Source: Alcanivoracaceae bacterium
GTDB taxonomy: Bacteria; Pseudomonadota; Gammaproteobacteria; Pseudomonadales; Alcanivoracaceae
Reading direction: 5' to 3'
NCBI GenBank assembly: GCA_029212745.1
Contig: JARGOL010000016.1
Coordinates: forward strand, 1 to 64,000
DNA length: 64,000 nucleotides
Part shown: in pieces, positions 17,572 to 26,325 of the stretch
Numbering within the stretch: the first letter of the stretch is position 1
How the letters are laid out: every line of letters begins with the position of its first letter
Notes under the pieces: model-generated
What the model was told of the DNA's origin: nothing
Seen by the model: the letters and a program-made list of their open reading frames with translations, nothing else
The model's database searches: none
Made by a program: the position numbers and the translations under genes

Positions 17572-18708
17572 CTAGGGCCGGCAGCACCAGACCACAAACT
17601 TGTCGTTGCTGGCGATGATCTCGCGCCGGGCAAACGCCCGTGACAGTGCGCCGCGATAATCCAGGTGCCGGTTCACCACCAGCCTGAGGCTGCCATCGGG
17701 GCGCAGGTGCCGGGCCGCATGACGGATCAGCATCTTGCCCACCGCCGTGTCCACCGCGGCGCCGCGATGAAACGGCGGATTGAGCAGGATGTGATCGAAG
17801 CGCTGCTGCAGCTCATCCAGGCCATTGCCCTGGTGGAACTGCACCCGCGACCCGGCAGCGGGCAGGCAGCGGGCGACATTGTCGCCGGCGGACAGGATCG
17901 CCTGGCGGGAACTGTCGCAGAACCAGACCCGGGCATCAGCATGTTGCGCCAGCATCGCCATCCCCAGCACTCCACTGCCACAGCCCAGGTCCGCCACATC
18001 ACCGCCGCTGTCCGGCAACGCCTGCAACAACAGGCGCGCACCGATATCCACCTGCTGCCAGGCAAACACACCGGCGCGGTTATGCAGCTGCCAGCCCTGC
18101 TCGGGCCAGTCCACCACCGCCGCCAGCCGGCTGTCGGCATCCGCCGGACCGGCGCCGCCGGTGACAGCGCTGAACCCATGGGCCTTGAACCGGCCCGGCA
18201 GTGTCTGCACCTGTGTCAGCCAGGTGTCCAGCACCTCGCGCAGGTGGCGCGGCAGGTGCTTGTCCAGCCCGGCCAGCCACACCGGCATGCCGGGCGGAAG
18301 GCATTGGCAAAGCACGGCCAGTTGCGCCTCCAGCAAGGGCACCTGTCGCGGCACCTTGAACAGCACACCGCCCACCGCCTGTTGCGCCAACCGCGCCGGC
18401 AGTTCATCCAGCCAGGCCCAGTCAGGCGCCGCCAGCCCGTTGTCGCTGGCATTGGCGTTGACGGCGGCATACGCCAGCCAGTCGTCCGTGCAGCTCAGGG
18501 CGGCCTGCCCGGCACGGGACAGCGACACGGCCAGCGCGCCCTGGCTGTCATTGAACACCAGCCACGGGCGCGCCGACTGCTGCGCCACAACCTGCTCAAG
18601 CAGGTAGCGGTCGGCGCCGTCCCAGGCCTGCAGGCGCTCGTTGCGACGGTGTGGCCAGCAACGCAGGCGTACCTCACCCAGCGGGCTGCTCAACAACTGC
18701 TCAACCAT
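17572..18708 (-). CDS. rlmG: 23S rRNA (guanine-N2)-methyltransferase RlmG
   Basis: 378 residues, the same length as E. coli RlmG, which methylates G1835 of 23S rRNA. It has an N-terminal pseudo-methyltransferase domain and a C-terminal catalytic domain with VADLGCGSGVLG (SAM motif I, around residue 236) and ILLNPPFHRG (motif IV). The C-terminus NRHLDYRGAL...NDKFVVW fits RlmG better than its relative RsmC. It converges with pabB with only one base between the two stop codons. Confidence 0.85.
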   Translation of the reverse strand: MVEQLLSSPLGEVRLRCWPHRRNERLQAWDGADRYLLEQVVAQQSARPWLVFNDSQGALAVSLSRAGQAALSCTDDWLAYAAVNANASDNGLAAPDWAWLDELPARLAQQAVGGVLFKVPRQVPLLEAQLAVLCQCLPPGMPVWLAGLDKHLPRHLREVLDTWLTQVQTLPGRFKAHGFSAVTGGAGPADADSRLAAVVDWPEQGWQLHNRAGVFAWQQVDIGARLLLQALPDSGGDVADLGCGSGVLGMAMLAQHADARVWFCDSSRQAILSAGDNVARCLPAAGSRVQFHQGNGLDELQQRFDHILLNPPFHRGAAVDTAVGKMLIRHAARHLRPDGSLRLVVNRHLDYRGALSRAFARREIIASNDKFVVWCCRP

Positions 18709-18798
18709 GCCTTCATCTCCAGCGGCGGGACCGACATTCGGGCGGCGCAGTGTGCACTGTGCCGGCGGGAAAGGTATAGCATTTCAAAAAATTGTTGC

Positions 18799-18804
18799 TA
18801 GAAT
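18799..18804 (+). promoter_or_regulatory. Probable -10 box of the tRNA-Pro promoter
   Basis: TAGAAT ends 13 bases before the tRNA, in a locally AT-rich stretch. The -35 element is weak and not assigned. Confidence 0.4.
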
Positions 18805-18817
18805 ACGCGCCCACTGA

Positions 18818-18894
18818 CGGAGTATAGCTCAGCCTGGTAGAGCACCACGTTCGGGACGTGGGGGTCGTAGGTTCAAATCCTGCTACTCCGACCA
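18818..18894 (+). tRNA. tRNA-Pro (anticodon CGG), CCA encoded
   Basis: A 77-base cloverleaf: acceptor CGGAGTA/TACTCCG, D-arm TAGCTCAGCCTGGTAGAGCA, anticodon stem CCACG/CGTGG with loop TTCGGGA giving CGG, and T-loop GTTCAAATC. It reads the CCG proline codon. Acceptor and anticodon arms pair fully and the CCA end is encoded. Confidence 0.98.
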
Positions 18895-18902
18895 ACAGAA
18901 GA

Positions 18903-18928
18903 AAGCCGCCTGTATGGCGGCTTTTTTT
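18903..18928 (+). terminator. Terminator of tRNA-Pro
   Basis: AAGCCGCC-TGTAT-GGCGGCTT hairpin followed by a T run, eight bases after the tRNA 3' end. Confidence 0.93.
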
Positions 18929-18977
18929 ATGGCTGGCGTTCTTGTTGCTGGGGTGCAGGTGTTGTTTGGCGAAACCA

Positions 18978-19092
18978 CCCTCACCCCAACCCCTCTCCCT
19001 GAGGGAGAGGGGCTTTGTGGTGCGGCGGTAGACAGGGGAACGTCGTCTGCTGGTACGTACCCTCTCCCACCGGGAGCGGGACAGGGTGAGGG
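18978..19092. repeat. REPIN-like repeat
   Basis: CCCTCACCCCAACCCCTCTCCC start and GGGACAGGGTGAGGG end in inverted arrangement with about 45 bases between the two hairpins. It lies between the tRNA terminator and the thpR stop. Confidence 0.85.
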
Positions 19093-19104
19093 TAACAGCG
19101 CTGA

Positions 19105-19659
19105 TCAACGTACCCGCGCGCCGGGCAATTCAGCCTGGCGCAGCAGCCGGTATACCGTCTTGCCATTCACCTGGTCACTGCGATACAGCACCAGCGCCTC
19201 CACACGCAGCGGCAACGCCACCACGCGCAGCGGTGCCGGCACCACCGGCAGATCCAGTCGTGCCAGCGTCACATGCGGGCGAAAAGTACGTCTCTCCGGC
19301 TGGTAGCCGGGCAAGGTGTCAGCCAGGCGTTGCTGCAGGTCTTCCGCGAGTGACAGCAATGCCGGGGTGCCCGGGCCGTGAGCGGCAAGCAGGCGGGCCC
19401 GGTTGTCCGGAAACAGGCTGACCTGTTCCAGCGGTTGCACCAGGGCGTGGTGGCGCCCGGCCAATTCGGCCAGCAGCGCGTCCAGCAGCGTCACACTGTC
19501 ATCCGGCTGCTCACCGAGAAACGCCAGCGTCAGGTGGAAATTGGCCGCCGGTACCGCACGCGGACATCCGCCACCGAGGCCCGCCAGCATGTCATCGCGC
19601 AACGACAACAGCTCCACGCCCAGCAGCGGTTCCACCGGCACGCCGACAAAGCAGCGCAT
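19105..19659 (-). CDS. thpR: RNA 2',3'-cyclic phosphodiesterase ThpR
   Basis: 184 residues of the 2H phosphoesterase family, with both catalytic HxT motifs: HLTLAFLG near residue 37 and HVTLARL near residue 127. It opens 2',3'-cyclic phosphates and was first described as a 2'-5' RNA ligase. The start ATG overlaps the stop of the upstream sulfotransferase gene (TAATG), so the two are likely co-transcribed, although no functional link is evident. Confidence 0.92.
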   Translation of the reverse strand: MRCFVGVPVEPLLGVELLSLRDDMLAGLGGGCPRAVPAANFHLTLAFLGEQPDDSVTLLDALLAELAGRHHALVQPLEQVSLFPDNRARLLAAHGPGTPALLSLAEDLQQRLADTLPGYQPERRTFRPHVTLARLDLPVVPAPLRVVALPLRVEALVLYRSDQVNGKTVYRLLRQAELPGARVR

Positions 19660-21539
19660 TATTCCTCCGGCACCGCCACCTGCCGCTTCGCCAATGCCTC
19701 ACGGAACGGGTCGAGCAGATCACCATAGCGCTTGTAGCGTGCTGACGCCGACGTAAACAGGCCCTGGCGCACCTGGTTGACGCTGGCCGTGTTCACCTGG
19801 CGGGTATTCTTGTGGAATTCCAGGCACGCGGCCTCGAACGGCAGCTCACAGAAATCCAGTAACTCGCGGGTCACCCGTTCCTGCTCCTGCACCAGCGTCT
19901 CATAGCGCATTTCATACATGGGGATGCCACAGGCTGTCTGCCAATGCTCAACCAGCTCATCAAAATGGGCAAGCTGCTGGGCCAGGTCATCCAGGTGGTA
20001 GGTGAAATGCTGGCCGGTGTTGAAGATGCGCTTGTAGGCGCCGAGCATGATATCCAGCGGGTGTCGGCGCACCACCACAAAGCGGGCCCTTGGGAACAGC
20101 ATCTTCAGCATCCCCACGTGACGGAACAGGGAGATATTCTTGTCAGTGACCACGCCGCTGTCGAGATCGCTGTCGGCAAGAAAATCAAGAAACGCCTTGC
20201 GCATCACCGGCACCCATTGATCCCGGGGCAGATTGAACATTGCATCCTCAGTGCCAACAGCCAGAATTTTCTTGGCGTTTTCCGAACTCACGCTAATGGC
20301 ACGGTTTTCGCCACCGGCCTTTACTGCACTGTGGCTGGCCAGTATCTGTTCGGTCAGGGTGGTGCCACTGCGGGGCATGCCCAGAATGAAGATCGGCGCA
20401 TAGTCCGTCGGCGCCTGTTCCGGCGAATGCACGACCGAATCCGCATCCGGGAAACGACGCTTCATTTCATTCTTTGCCGCTTCCATGCCGTTGTGATTAT
20501 AGGCTGCAATCTGGTGCTGGAAGGCATTGCCCTTATGCAACCAGCTGATCTCGCCGGCCAGGTCACCGCGTTTTTCCAGCGCCTCGGCGATGGCAAAACT
20601 CAACAACGCCTTACCATAAGTTTCCTGGGAATCAATCAGTGCTTCCATACGCGCCAGTTCGTCATCGGAGACGCTGCCCGCATCCATGAATACCCGTGAC
20701 TGCCAGGCGTTGGGGTAGTTGTCGTTCAGCGCCAGCGATTCCTTGATGGTCCTGATCGCTTCGTCTTTCTCCCCGAGGTAGTTCAGGGATACCGCCTTGA
20801 CGCTGAGCCATTCCGCTTTCTGGTTGACGGATACCGGTTCGCCGAATGCCTCAAGCGCTTCCAGCACCTTCCTGCTGTCACCCATGGCAGAGAGGATCGA
20901 CAATTTCTGGCGACAGGCACGCTCATAGGCGGCCTCACCGGACACCGAGTCGACGATGGCCAGCGCCTGCTCCAGACGATGGGTTTTCTCGGCGGCAAGC
21001 GCCATCTCCAGTCGCACGCCCATGTCCGGATCACTGCCGGCATCCGCGCGGCTGTAGAGCGTCCAGGCTTTCTGGTAGTCGCCCAGCATCAGCGCTACCC
21101 GCCCTGCCCAGACCTGGAAATCGGCGCGCGCCCGGTCCAGCTCCGCGCCCTTGAGCAAGAACGGCAATGCCCGCGCCGGCTCATTGGCATGCGCCAGTGC
21201 CCGGCCGATGCCGTGGTAGGCCAGCGCATTATTGGCGTCGATCTTGATGGCCATTTCAAACGCCTGCACCGCTTCCTGCAGCTTGCCGGTGGCGAGGCGG
21301 ATATTGCCGATATTCAGCCATGGTGACAGCTGCATGCCGTCGATATCGAGTATGCGACGGAACAGTGTCAGCGCACTGTCGGTGTCACCGCGTTGCAGCT
21401 GTACCACAGCACGCTGCTGCAGCAATTCGAGATTGAGGGGGTCGGCGCTGGACGCCTCTTTCAGGAGTTCTGCGGCTTGTTCCAGGTTGCCCTGGCCCAG
21501 CGCAGCCTGTGCATCATCAAGTAGATTCTGTTGGCTCAT
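19659..21539 (-). CDS. TPR-sulfotransferase fusion protein (second)
   Basis: 626 residues. About 330 N-terminal residues form TPR repeats with clear 34-residue periodicity (for example ALAYHGIGRALAHANEPARA). The sulfotransferase domain starts with PIFILGMPRSGTTLTEQILA near residue 383 and has VVRRHPLDIMLG as 3'-phosphate motif. Its C-terminal half is close to that of the next gene (both end with QVRQGLF or QVRQGLY and RRYGDLL-type sequence), so the two are tandem duplicates. The acceptor is unknown. Confidence 0.82.
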   Translation of the reverse strand: MSQQNLLDDAQAALGQGNLEQAAELLKEASSADPLNLELLQQRAVVQLQRGDTDSALTLFRRILDIDGMQLSPWLNIGNIRLATGKLQEAVQAFEMAIKIDANNALAYHGIGRALAHANEPARALPFLLKGAELDRARADFQVWAGRVALMLGDYQKAWTLYSRADAGSDPDMGVRLEMALAAEKTHRLEQALAIVDSVSGEAAYERACRQKLSILSAMGDSRKVLEALEAFGEPVSVNQKAEWLSVKAVSLNYLGEKDEAIRTIKESLALNDNYPNAWQSRVFMDAGSVSDDELARMEALIDSQETYGKALLSFAIAEALEKRGDLAGEISWLHKGNAFQHQIAAYNHNGMEAAKNEMKRRFPDADSVVHSPEQAPTDYAPIFILGMPRSGTTLTEQILASHSAVKAGGENRAISVSSENAKKILAVGTEDAMFNLPRDQWVPVMRKAFLDFLADSDLDSGVVTDKNISLFRHVGMLKMLFPRARFVVVRRHPLDIMLGAYKRIFNTGQHFTYHLDDLAQQLAHFDELVEHWQTACGIPMYEMRYETLVQEQERVTRELLDFCELPFEAACLEFHKNTRQVNTASVNQVRQGLFTSASARYKRYGDLLDPFREALAKRQVAVPEE

Positions 21540-21748
21540 GATCCGCTATCTGTTGTCGTTATTGGCGAAGATCGGGCACGGGTGCCGGTCTGTGTCCCGG
21601 CGCTGGCCGGGAAAATCTGCAGGCATTCTGACGCAACCACGCACGGATGGCTACGCAGCACCTTCCAGGCGTTGGCACGCCTGCCGCCACGCGCCGGGCG
21701 CAACAGCCGTGAATCACAGGGCAGACACACGGACGCCGTCAGGCGCTG

Positions 21749-23653
21749 CTACTGGCCGTGGGCAAGACCGAGGCGATGCGCATAGGCTTCCACATCAATG
21801 CCTTCATGGGCCAGCGCCTGCACCAGAGGCGACAGCAGGTCACCATAGCGCCGCCAGCGTTGCACGGCATCCGGGTAAAGACCCTGCCGCACCTGTTGCA
21901 CGCTGGCCGTGCGCACCGCCGCCTGGTTGCCGGTAAAGTTGAGCACCTGTGGCTCCCAGTCCAGGCCCAGGTCATCGAGTACCGCACGCATGACCTGTTC
22001 GGGGGCGTTCACCAGCTGCTCATAGTGCACGGTTGTCAGCGCCATGCCCGCCACCGAAGACCAGTGCGTGACACACTCATTGAACAGCCGGCAGGAACGG
22101 GCCAGGGTGTCATAGCGACAGGTGGCGGCGTGGCCGCTGGTAAAAAATTTGCGAAAGGCGCCGAAGCAGACATCCACCGGGTCGCGCTGCATGACGATGA
22201 AGCGTGCCTGCGGGAACGCGGCATGAAGCAGGCCGGCATAGAGATAGTGACTGATGGCCTTGTCCGTGATCAGCTCGGGCCGCGGGGCATCGGCACGGCC
22301 GCCCTGCTTTTGCAGAAACGCGCCGTAGTAGTCACGCATCTGTTCCTGCAGGTACCTGGCCAACGCCGCCTGCTGCGGGCCGTCCAGCGCCTGTGCCGTG
22401 GTCAGTGAAAAGTGCGCGCGGGCCTGCGCCATGGCATGGCCAAACGCCAGCGATTCGCCACCGGCGGCCACCTGCGAGTGACTGCTGAGGATCTGCTCCA
22501 TCAGCGTCGTGCCCGAGCGCGGCAGCCCGAGGATGAAGATCGGCTCGGGGTTCGAGGACGTGCTGTCAGCCGCGGAGTGCTCCCCGGTGACGTGGCGCCA
22601 GGCCGCCGCGGTCTGCTCCATCTCCTGGCAGGCCTGCTCTGCGCCACCGGCCACCAGGGCATTGGCGCGCTCAAGTTGCGCCACCTCCCGCTGCAGCTCG
22701 CCCCGCCGGGCATGGATTCGCGCCAGGCAGAAACCGGCGGCGGCGGCACGCCCATCATCGCCGCTTGCCAGTGTTTCCAGGTGGTCAATGTCCTCGCTAC
22801 GGAAATCAGCCGGACGCAGCTCGGCCAGGCGGCTCCAGGCTTCCATGACATTGCGGTCCTCGACCAGCGCCGCACGAAAACTTTCCACGGCCGCATCCGG
22901 CTGGTTCGCCTGCAGCTGCATCACACCCTGCAAGGCCAGCATGTCACCGCGCAGCTGCTGCATCTGCGGCAGCCACTTCTCGATACACGCCTGCGCCGCC
23001 CGGTCATCGGCAAGACTGACATGGCAATGGGTGATGCGCAGGCGCGCCTCATCCGGCTGCGGTGCCGACAGGGCGTCCCTGAAACAGGAAAGTGCCTGCC
23101 ACGGCCGGTCCAGCTTCATGGCGCACTTGCCCGCCAGCATGGCCAGGCCGGTGTCGTCGCGCGCCCTGTTCCGGGCCTTGTCGAGAAGCGCCAGGGCCTC
23201 GGCATATGAACCGCGCCGGTACAGGCTGTCGCCCAGCAGGTGGGCCGCCCGCGCCAGGCCCGGGTCCAGTGACAGGGCCCGTTGCAGGTGCTCTGTGCCC
23301 CGGGCGTCACCCGCTGCCAGGAGCAGCTCACCGGTGCCACATTCAGCCAGGGCATTGCCCGGCTCTGCCTTGAGCACCTGCTGGTAACACTGCAAGGCTT
23401 GCTGGTGCTGGCCGGCCTGGCACAGTACCGCAGCAATATCGAACCACGGCTGCACATAGTCGGGCTGGGCCGACACCGCCCGGCGTAACAGGTCTACCCC
23501 CTGTTGCGCCTCACCCGATGCCACGGCAATCAGGCCCTCGCCGTGCAACTGCACCGCCGTCGGCGCCGACCCGGCCCGGGCCAGTGCCGCGCGGGCCTTG
23601 GCGGGCTTTCCCTGCGCCAGGGTCTTGTGGATTTTCTTCAGTAATGGGTGCAC
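21749..23653 (-). CDS. TPR-sulfotransferase fusion protein (third)
   Basis: 634 residues with N-terminal TPR repeats (ALQCYQQVLKAEPGNALAEC) and a C-terminal sulfotransferase domain (PIFILGLPRSGTTLMEQILS; VMQRDPVDVCFG, with Asp where relatives have His). The start is GTG at 23653 with no strong RBS, so it could lie further in. It is separated by 209 bases from the second copy, with no gene in the gap. Confidence 0.8.
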   Translation of the reverse strand: MHPLLKKIHKTLAQGKPAKARAALARAGSAPTAVQLHGEGLIAVASGEAQQGVDLLRRAVSAQPDYVQPWFDIAAVLCQAGQHQQALQCYQQVLKAEPGNALAECGTGELLLAAGDARGTEHLQRALSLDPGLARAAHLLGDSLYRRGSYAEALALLDKARNRARDDTGLAMLAGKCAMKLDRPWQALSCFRDALSAPQPDEARLRITHCHVSLADDRAAQACIEKWLPQMQQLRGDMLALQGVMQLQANQPDAAVESFRAALVEDRNVMEAWSRLAELRPADFRSEDIDHLETLASGDDGRAAAAGFCLARIHARRGELQREVAQLERANALVAGGAEQACQEMEQTAAAWRHVTGEHSAADSTSSNPEPIFILGLPRSGTTLMEQILSSHSQVAAGGESLAFGHAMAQARAHFSLTTAQALDGPQQAALARYLQEQMRDYYGAFLQKQGGRADAPRPELITDKAISHYLYAGLLHAAFPQARFIVMQRDPVDVCFGAFRKFFTSGHAATCRYDTLARSCRLFNECVTHWSSVAGMALTTVHYEQLVNAPEQVMRAVLDDLGLDWEPQVLNFTGNQAAVRTASVQQVRQGLYPDAVQRWRRYGDLLSPLVQALAHEGIDVEAYAHRLGLAHGQ

Positions 23654-23791
23654 GCACGAACTCGCTGGCAGATGTTTCTGGCGGACTCATTGAACTGCCG
23701 CCATTTAAACCGAAACCAGTGGCAGGGTCACCCGCACCGGATCACGCCACCCGGCATGGCATGGGCTGCATCCAGCCACTAGAATGGCGCA

Positions 23792-23880
23792 CCCTCTCTC
23801 CACCCCTCTCCAACAATGAGAGGGGCATGAACCCGCGCTGGAGAGTCCCCTCTCCCTCAGGGAGAGGGACAGGGTGAGGG
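23792..23880. repeat. REPIN-like repeat, diverged left half
   Basis: The right half is standard (TCCCCTCTCCCTCAGGGAGA then GGGACAGGGTGAGGG). The left half is decayed (CACCCCTCTCCAACAATGAG). It ends 26 bases before the EamA-transporter start. Confidence 0.8.
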
Positions 23881-23906
23881 CCACACCACACACCACCGGA
23901 GCACCC

Positions 23907-24809
23907 ATGCCCGACAACATCGCCCGCTCCGCCATCCTGCTGGTCATGGCCGAGGGCCTGTTGGCCATCATGGCCGCCATGATCAAGCACCTGGGCGATC
24001 TGGGCCTGCCCAGCGAGATGGCCGTGTTCTTCCGCAACCTGGTGGGCCTGATCGTGCTGCTTCCCATCCTGTTGGGCACGGGCGGGCTGGGCCAGATCAA
24101 GACCCGGCGCATCGGCATCCACTTCCTGCGGGCCGCCTCTGGCGTGGCGGCCATGTTCTGTTTCTTCTACACCATCGTCCATGTGTCCCTGGCCGAGGCG
24201 GTGCTGGTGAAAATGACGGCGCCGTTCTTCCTGCCCCTGACGGCGTGGCTATGGCTGGACGAAAAAATATCCGGGCGCACGGCGCTGGCGATCCTGGTGG
24301 GCTTCATCGGCGTCGGCGTCATCCTTCGCCCCGGCACCCAGGCGTTCAACCCGGTGCTGCTGGTGGCACTGCTCAGTGCCGCCCTGATGGGCGTGGCCAA
24401 GGTCAGCATCCGCAAGATGGCGGATACCGAGCCGCCGCGACGGGTAGTGTTCTGGTTTGGCGTCTTTTCCACCCTGATCTCGGCGGTGCCGCTGCTCTGG
24501 GTGCGTCCCCTGCCCGGCCCGGAACACTGGCCCTGGCTGGTGGCCATCGGCGCCACCGCCACCTGCGCCCAGATCTGCATGACCAACGCCTACCAGATGG
24601 CCAGCCCCGGCCGTGTGGGCGTGTACAACTACACCTCGGTGATCTGGGCCGCCAGCCTTGGCTGGCTGTTCTGGGGCGAGATCCTGCACTGGACCACGCT
24701 GCTGGGCACCGCCCTGATTGTCGGTGCCGGGGTGTGGAACCTGCGGCAGAAGCAGCCGGCCGCGGCGGGGCCCTCACCCCAACCCCTCTCCCGGAGGGAG
24801 AGGGGCTGA
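23907..24809 (+). CDS. EamA/DMT-family inner-membrane transporter
   Basis: 300 residues with about ten hydrophobic segments and two EamA halves. The first half runs from AILLVMAEGLLAIMAAMIKH and the second starts near ALLSAALMGVAKVSIRKMAD. These transporters export small metabolites; the substrate is not predictable. The ATG at 23907 has CGGAG upstream and fits the first membrane segment. The last 12 residues (PSPQPLSRRERG) and the stop are encoded by a REPIN-like repeat at 24771, so the original C-terminus was replaced or extended by repeat insertion. Confidence 0.85.
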   Translation: MPDNIARSAILLVMAEGLLAIMAAMIKHLGDLGLPSEMAVFFRNLVGLIVLLPILLGTGGLGQIKTRRIGIHFLRAASGVAAMFCFFYTIVHVSLAEAVLVKMTAPFFLPLTAWLWLDEKISGRTALAILVGFIGVGVILRPGTQAFNPVLLVALLSAALMGVAKVSIRKMADTEPPRRVVFWFGVFSTLISAVPLLWVRPLPGPEHWPWLVAIGATATCAQICMTNAYQMASPGRVGVYNYTSVIWAASLGWLFWGEILHWTTLLGTALIVGAGVWNLRQKQPAAAGPSPQPLSRRERG

Positions 24810-24861
24810 CACGCTGTACTGGAGGGTTCCCTCTCCCCCGGGGAGAGGGACAGGGTGAGGG
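24771..24861. repeat. REPIN-like repeat overlapping the end of the EamA gene
   Basis: Complete unit from CCCTCACCCC to GGGTGAGGG. The first 39 bases are read as codons of the transporter gene. Confidence 0.88.
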
Positions 24862-24882
24862 CCCTCCGCGGTGGAGGGGAAA

Positions 24883-24918
24883 CCCTCACCCCAACCCCTC
24901 TCCCTGAGGGAGAGGGGC
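24883..24918. repeat. REP-like single half unit
   Basis: CCCTCACCCCAACCCCTCTCCC with GGGAGAGGGGC, 21 bases after the previous complete copy and in direct orientation to its left half. Confidence 0.82.
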
Positions 24919-25077
24919 TTTGATGCCACCCGTTAAGGGTGGCGGGCACCCGCTCCTTTCGGCCTGAACGGACTGACACGCAGGTTCGCAAACGGGTATG
25001 CTCAGCCGTCGTTTTTCCGGCAACGCCGGTTGCCACACGGCGTGCCAACGATTTTGATACTGAACCAGGAGATATTG

Positions 25078-26028
25078 ATGAAGCGCCTGATTGCCTCTTT
25101 GCTGCTCGCCAGCACCACCCTGCTGGCCGGCTGCGACAACATGGCCCGCTGGGCCTATGACACCGCCATCAGTGCCGAAACGGCACGGGCCGGGCTGGCC
25201 GAGCATACGCTGACCACCGCTGACGGCATCGACTGGCATTACCTGCGCAGTGAAGACGCCGCCGGCAAGCCGGTGGTCCTGCTGGTGCACGGCTTCGGCG
25301 CTGATTCCAGCAACTGGGTGCGCATGGTCAATGAGCTGGAAGGCCAGTATGACTTTGTCGTCCCGGACCTGCCCGGCCACGGTGCCAGCAGCCGCGAGGC
25401 CGATCGCGATTACCGCATCGACACCCAGGCCGCGCGCCTGCTAACGCTGATGAGCGCCCTGGAGATCGACCAGTTCCACATGGCCGGCAACTCCATGGGC
25501 GGCCACATCACCCTGGCCACCGCCCGCCTTGCCCCACAGCGCGTGGTGTCCATGGGCCTGATCGATGCCGCTGGCATCACCCTGCGCACGCCGGAATTTG
25601 CCGAGCTGTCCGACCGCAGCCCCGAGACCAACCCACTGATTGCGCGCTCGCCGGAAGACATGTTCACGGTGATGGACTGGGCCATGGCGGATCCGCCGTA
25701 CATGCCCGATTTCTTCGTCGAAGTGATGGGGGAAAAGAAAGCCGCCAACGCCGCCACGGCAGACAAGGTCTGGAACGACCTGCAGGGCGAAAGCGCCCAG
25801 CCGGCCGGCCCGTATCTTGAGAGCCTGACTACCCCGGCGCTGATTCTCTGGGGTGCCAAGGACCGCCTGCTGGGCCTGGACAACGCCGAGATCTTCCACG
25901 AAAAACTGCCGGTGAACGAGCTGGTGGTGTTTGATGACATCGGCCATGTGCCGATGGCGGAGGCGCCGGCGCGGACGGCCGACGTGTATGACGGTTTCTG
26001 GCAATCCGTGGAAACGCAGCGGCTGTAA
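25078..26028 (+). CDS. Alpha/beta-hydrolase lipoprotein
   Basis: 316 residues. The lipoprotein signal runs MKRLIASLLLASTTLLAGC. The hydrolase fold has HGFGADSSNW for the oxyanion region, nucleophile elbow GNSMGG (Ser near residue 142), a late Asp in ILWGAKDRLLG and His in DIGHVPMAEAP. It is likely an envelope-anchored esterase or lipase. The start at 25078 has AGGAG at good spacing. Confidence 0.82.
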   Translation: MKRLIASLLLASTTLLAGCDNMARWAYDTAISAETARAGLAEHTLTTADGIDWHYLRSEDAAGKPVVLLVHGFGADSSNWVRMVNELEGQYDFVVPDLPGHGASSREADRDYRIDTQAARLLTLMSALEIDQFHMAGNSMGGHITLATARLAPQRVVSMGLIDAAGITLRTPEFAELSDRSPETNPLIARSPEDMFTVMDWAMADPPYMPDFFVEVMGEKKAANAATADKVWNDLQGESAQPAGPYLESLTTPALILWGAKDRLLGLDNAEIFHEKLPVNELVVFDDIGHVPMAEAPARTADVYDGFWQSVETQRL

Positions 26029-26064
26029 CGGCGTTATGCCAGGGTTATAACTGAGGACGGGGTG

Positions 26065-26317
26065 CCCTCACCCTGTCCCCCTCCCCGAGGGAGAGGGAAC
26101 CCTCAAGCAACCCCACTATTCCCCCTCTCCCCCAGGGAGAGGGCCGGGGTGAGGGCATCCTTCCCCACTCTCGCGAACCCACGGGCAACCACCACTACGC
26201 CCCCTCTCCCTCAGGGAGAGGACCGGGGTGAGGGCATCCTTCCCCACTCTCGCGAACCCACAGGCAACCAGCACTATTCCCCCCCCCTCTCCCCCAGGGA
26301 GAGGGCCGGGGTGAGGG
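26065..26317. repeat. REPIN-like repeat array with 79-bp duplication
   Basis: It begins as a standard unit (CCCTCACCCTGTCCC), then a 79-bp segment starting GAGGGCATCC at 26151 recurs at 26230. The last GGGTGAGGG ends at 26317, nine bases before the kinase stop. It fills nearly all of the gap between the two convergent genes. Confidence 0.88.
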
Positions 26318-26325
26318 CGTCCCGA

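Noticed and set aside
18713-19108. Open frame on the minus strand coding a GVAGFEPTTPTSRTWCS-type peptide
   Set aside because: It is the antisense of tRNA-Pro plus the repeat; this peptide type is a known artefact of translating tRNA genes backwards.
26065-26317. Possible CRISPR array
   Set aside because: The repeats are palindromic hairpins with 79-bp duplication including the spacer; spacers are not unique and no cas genes are near.
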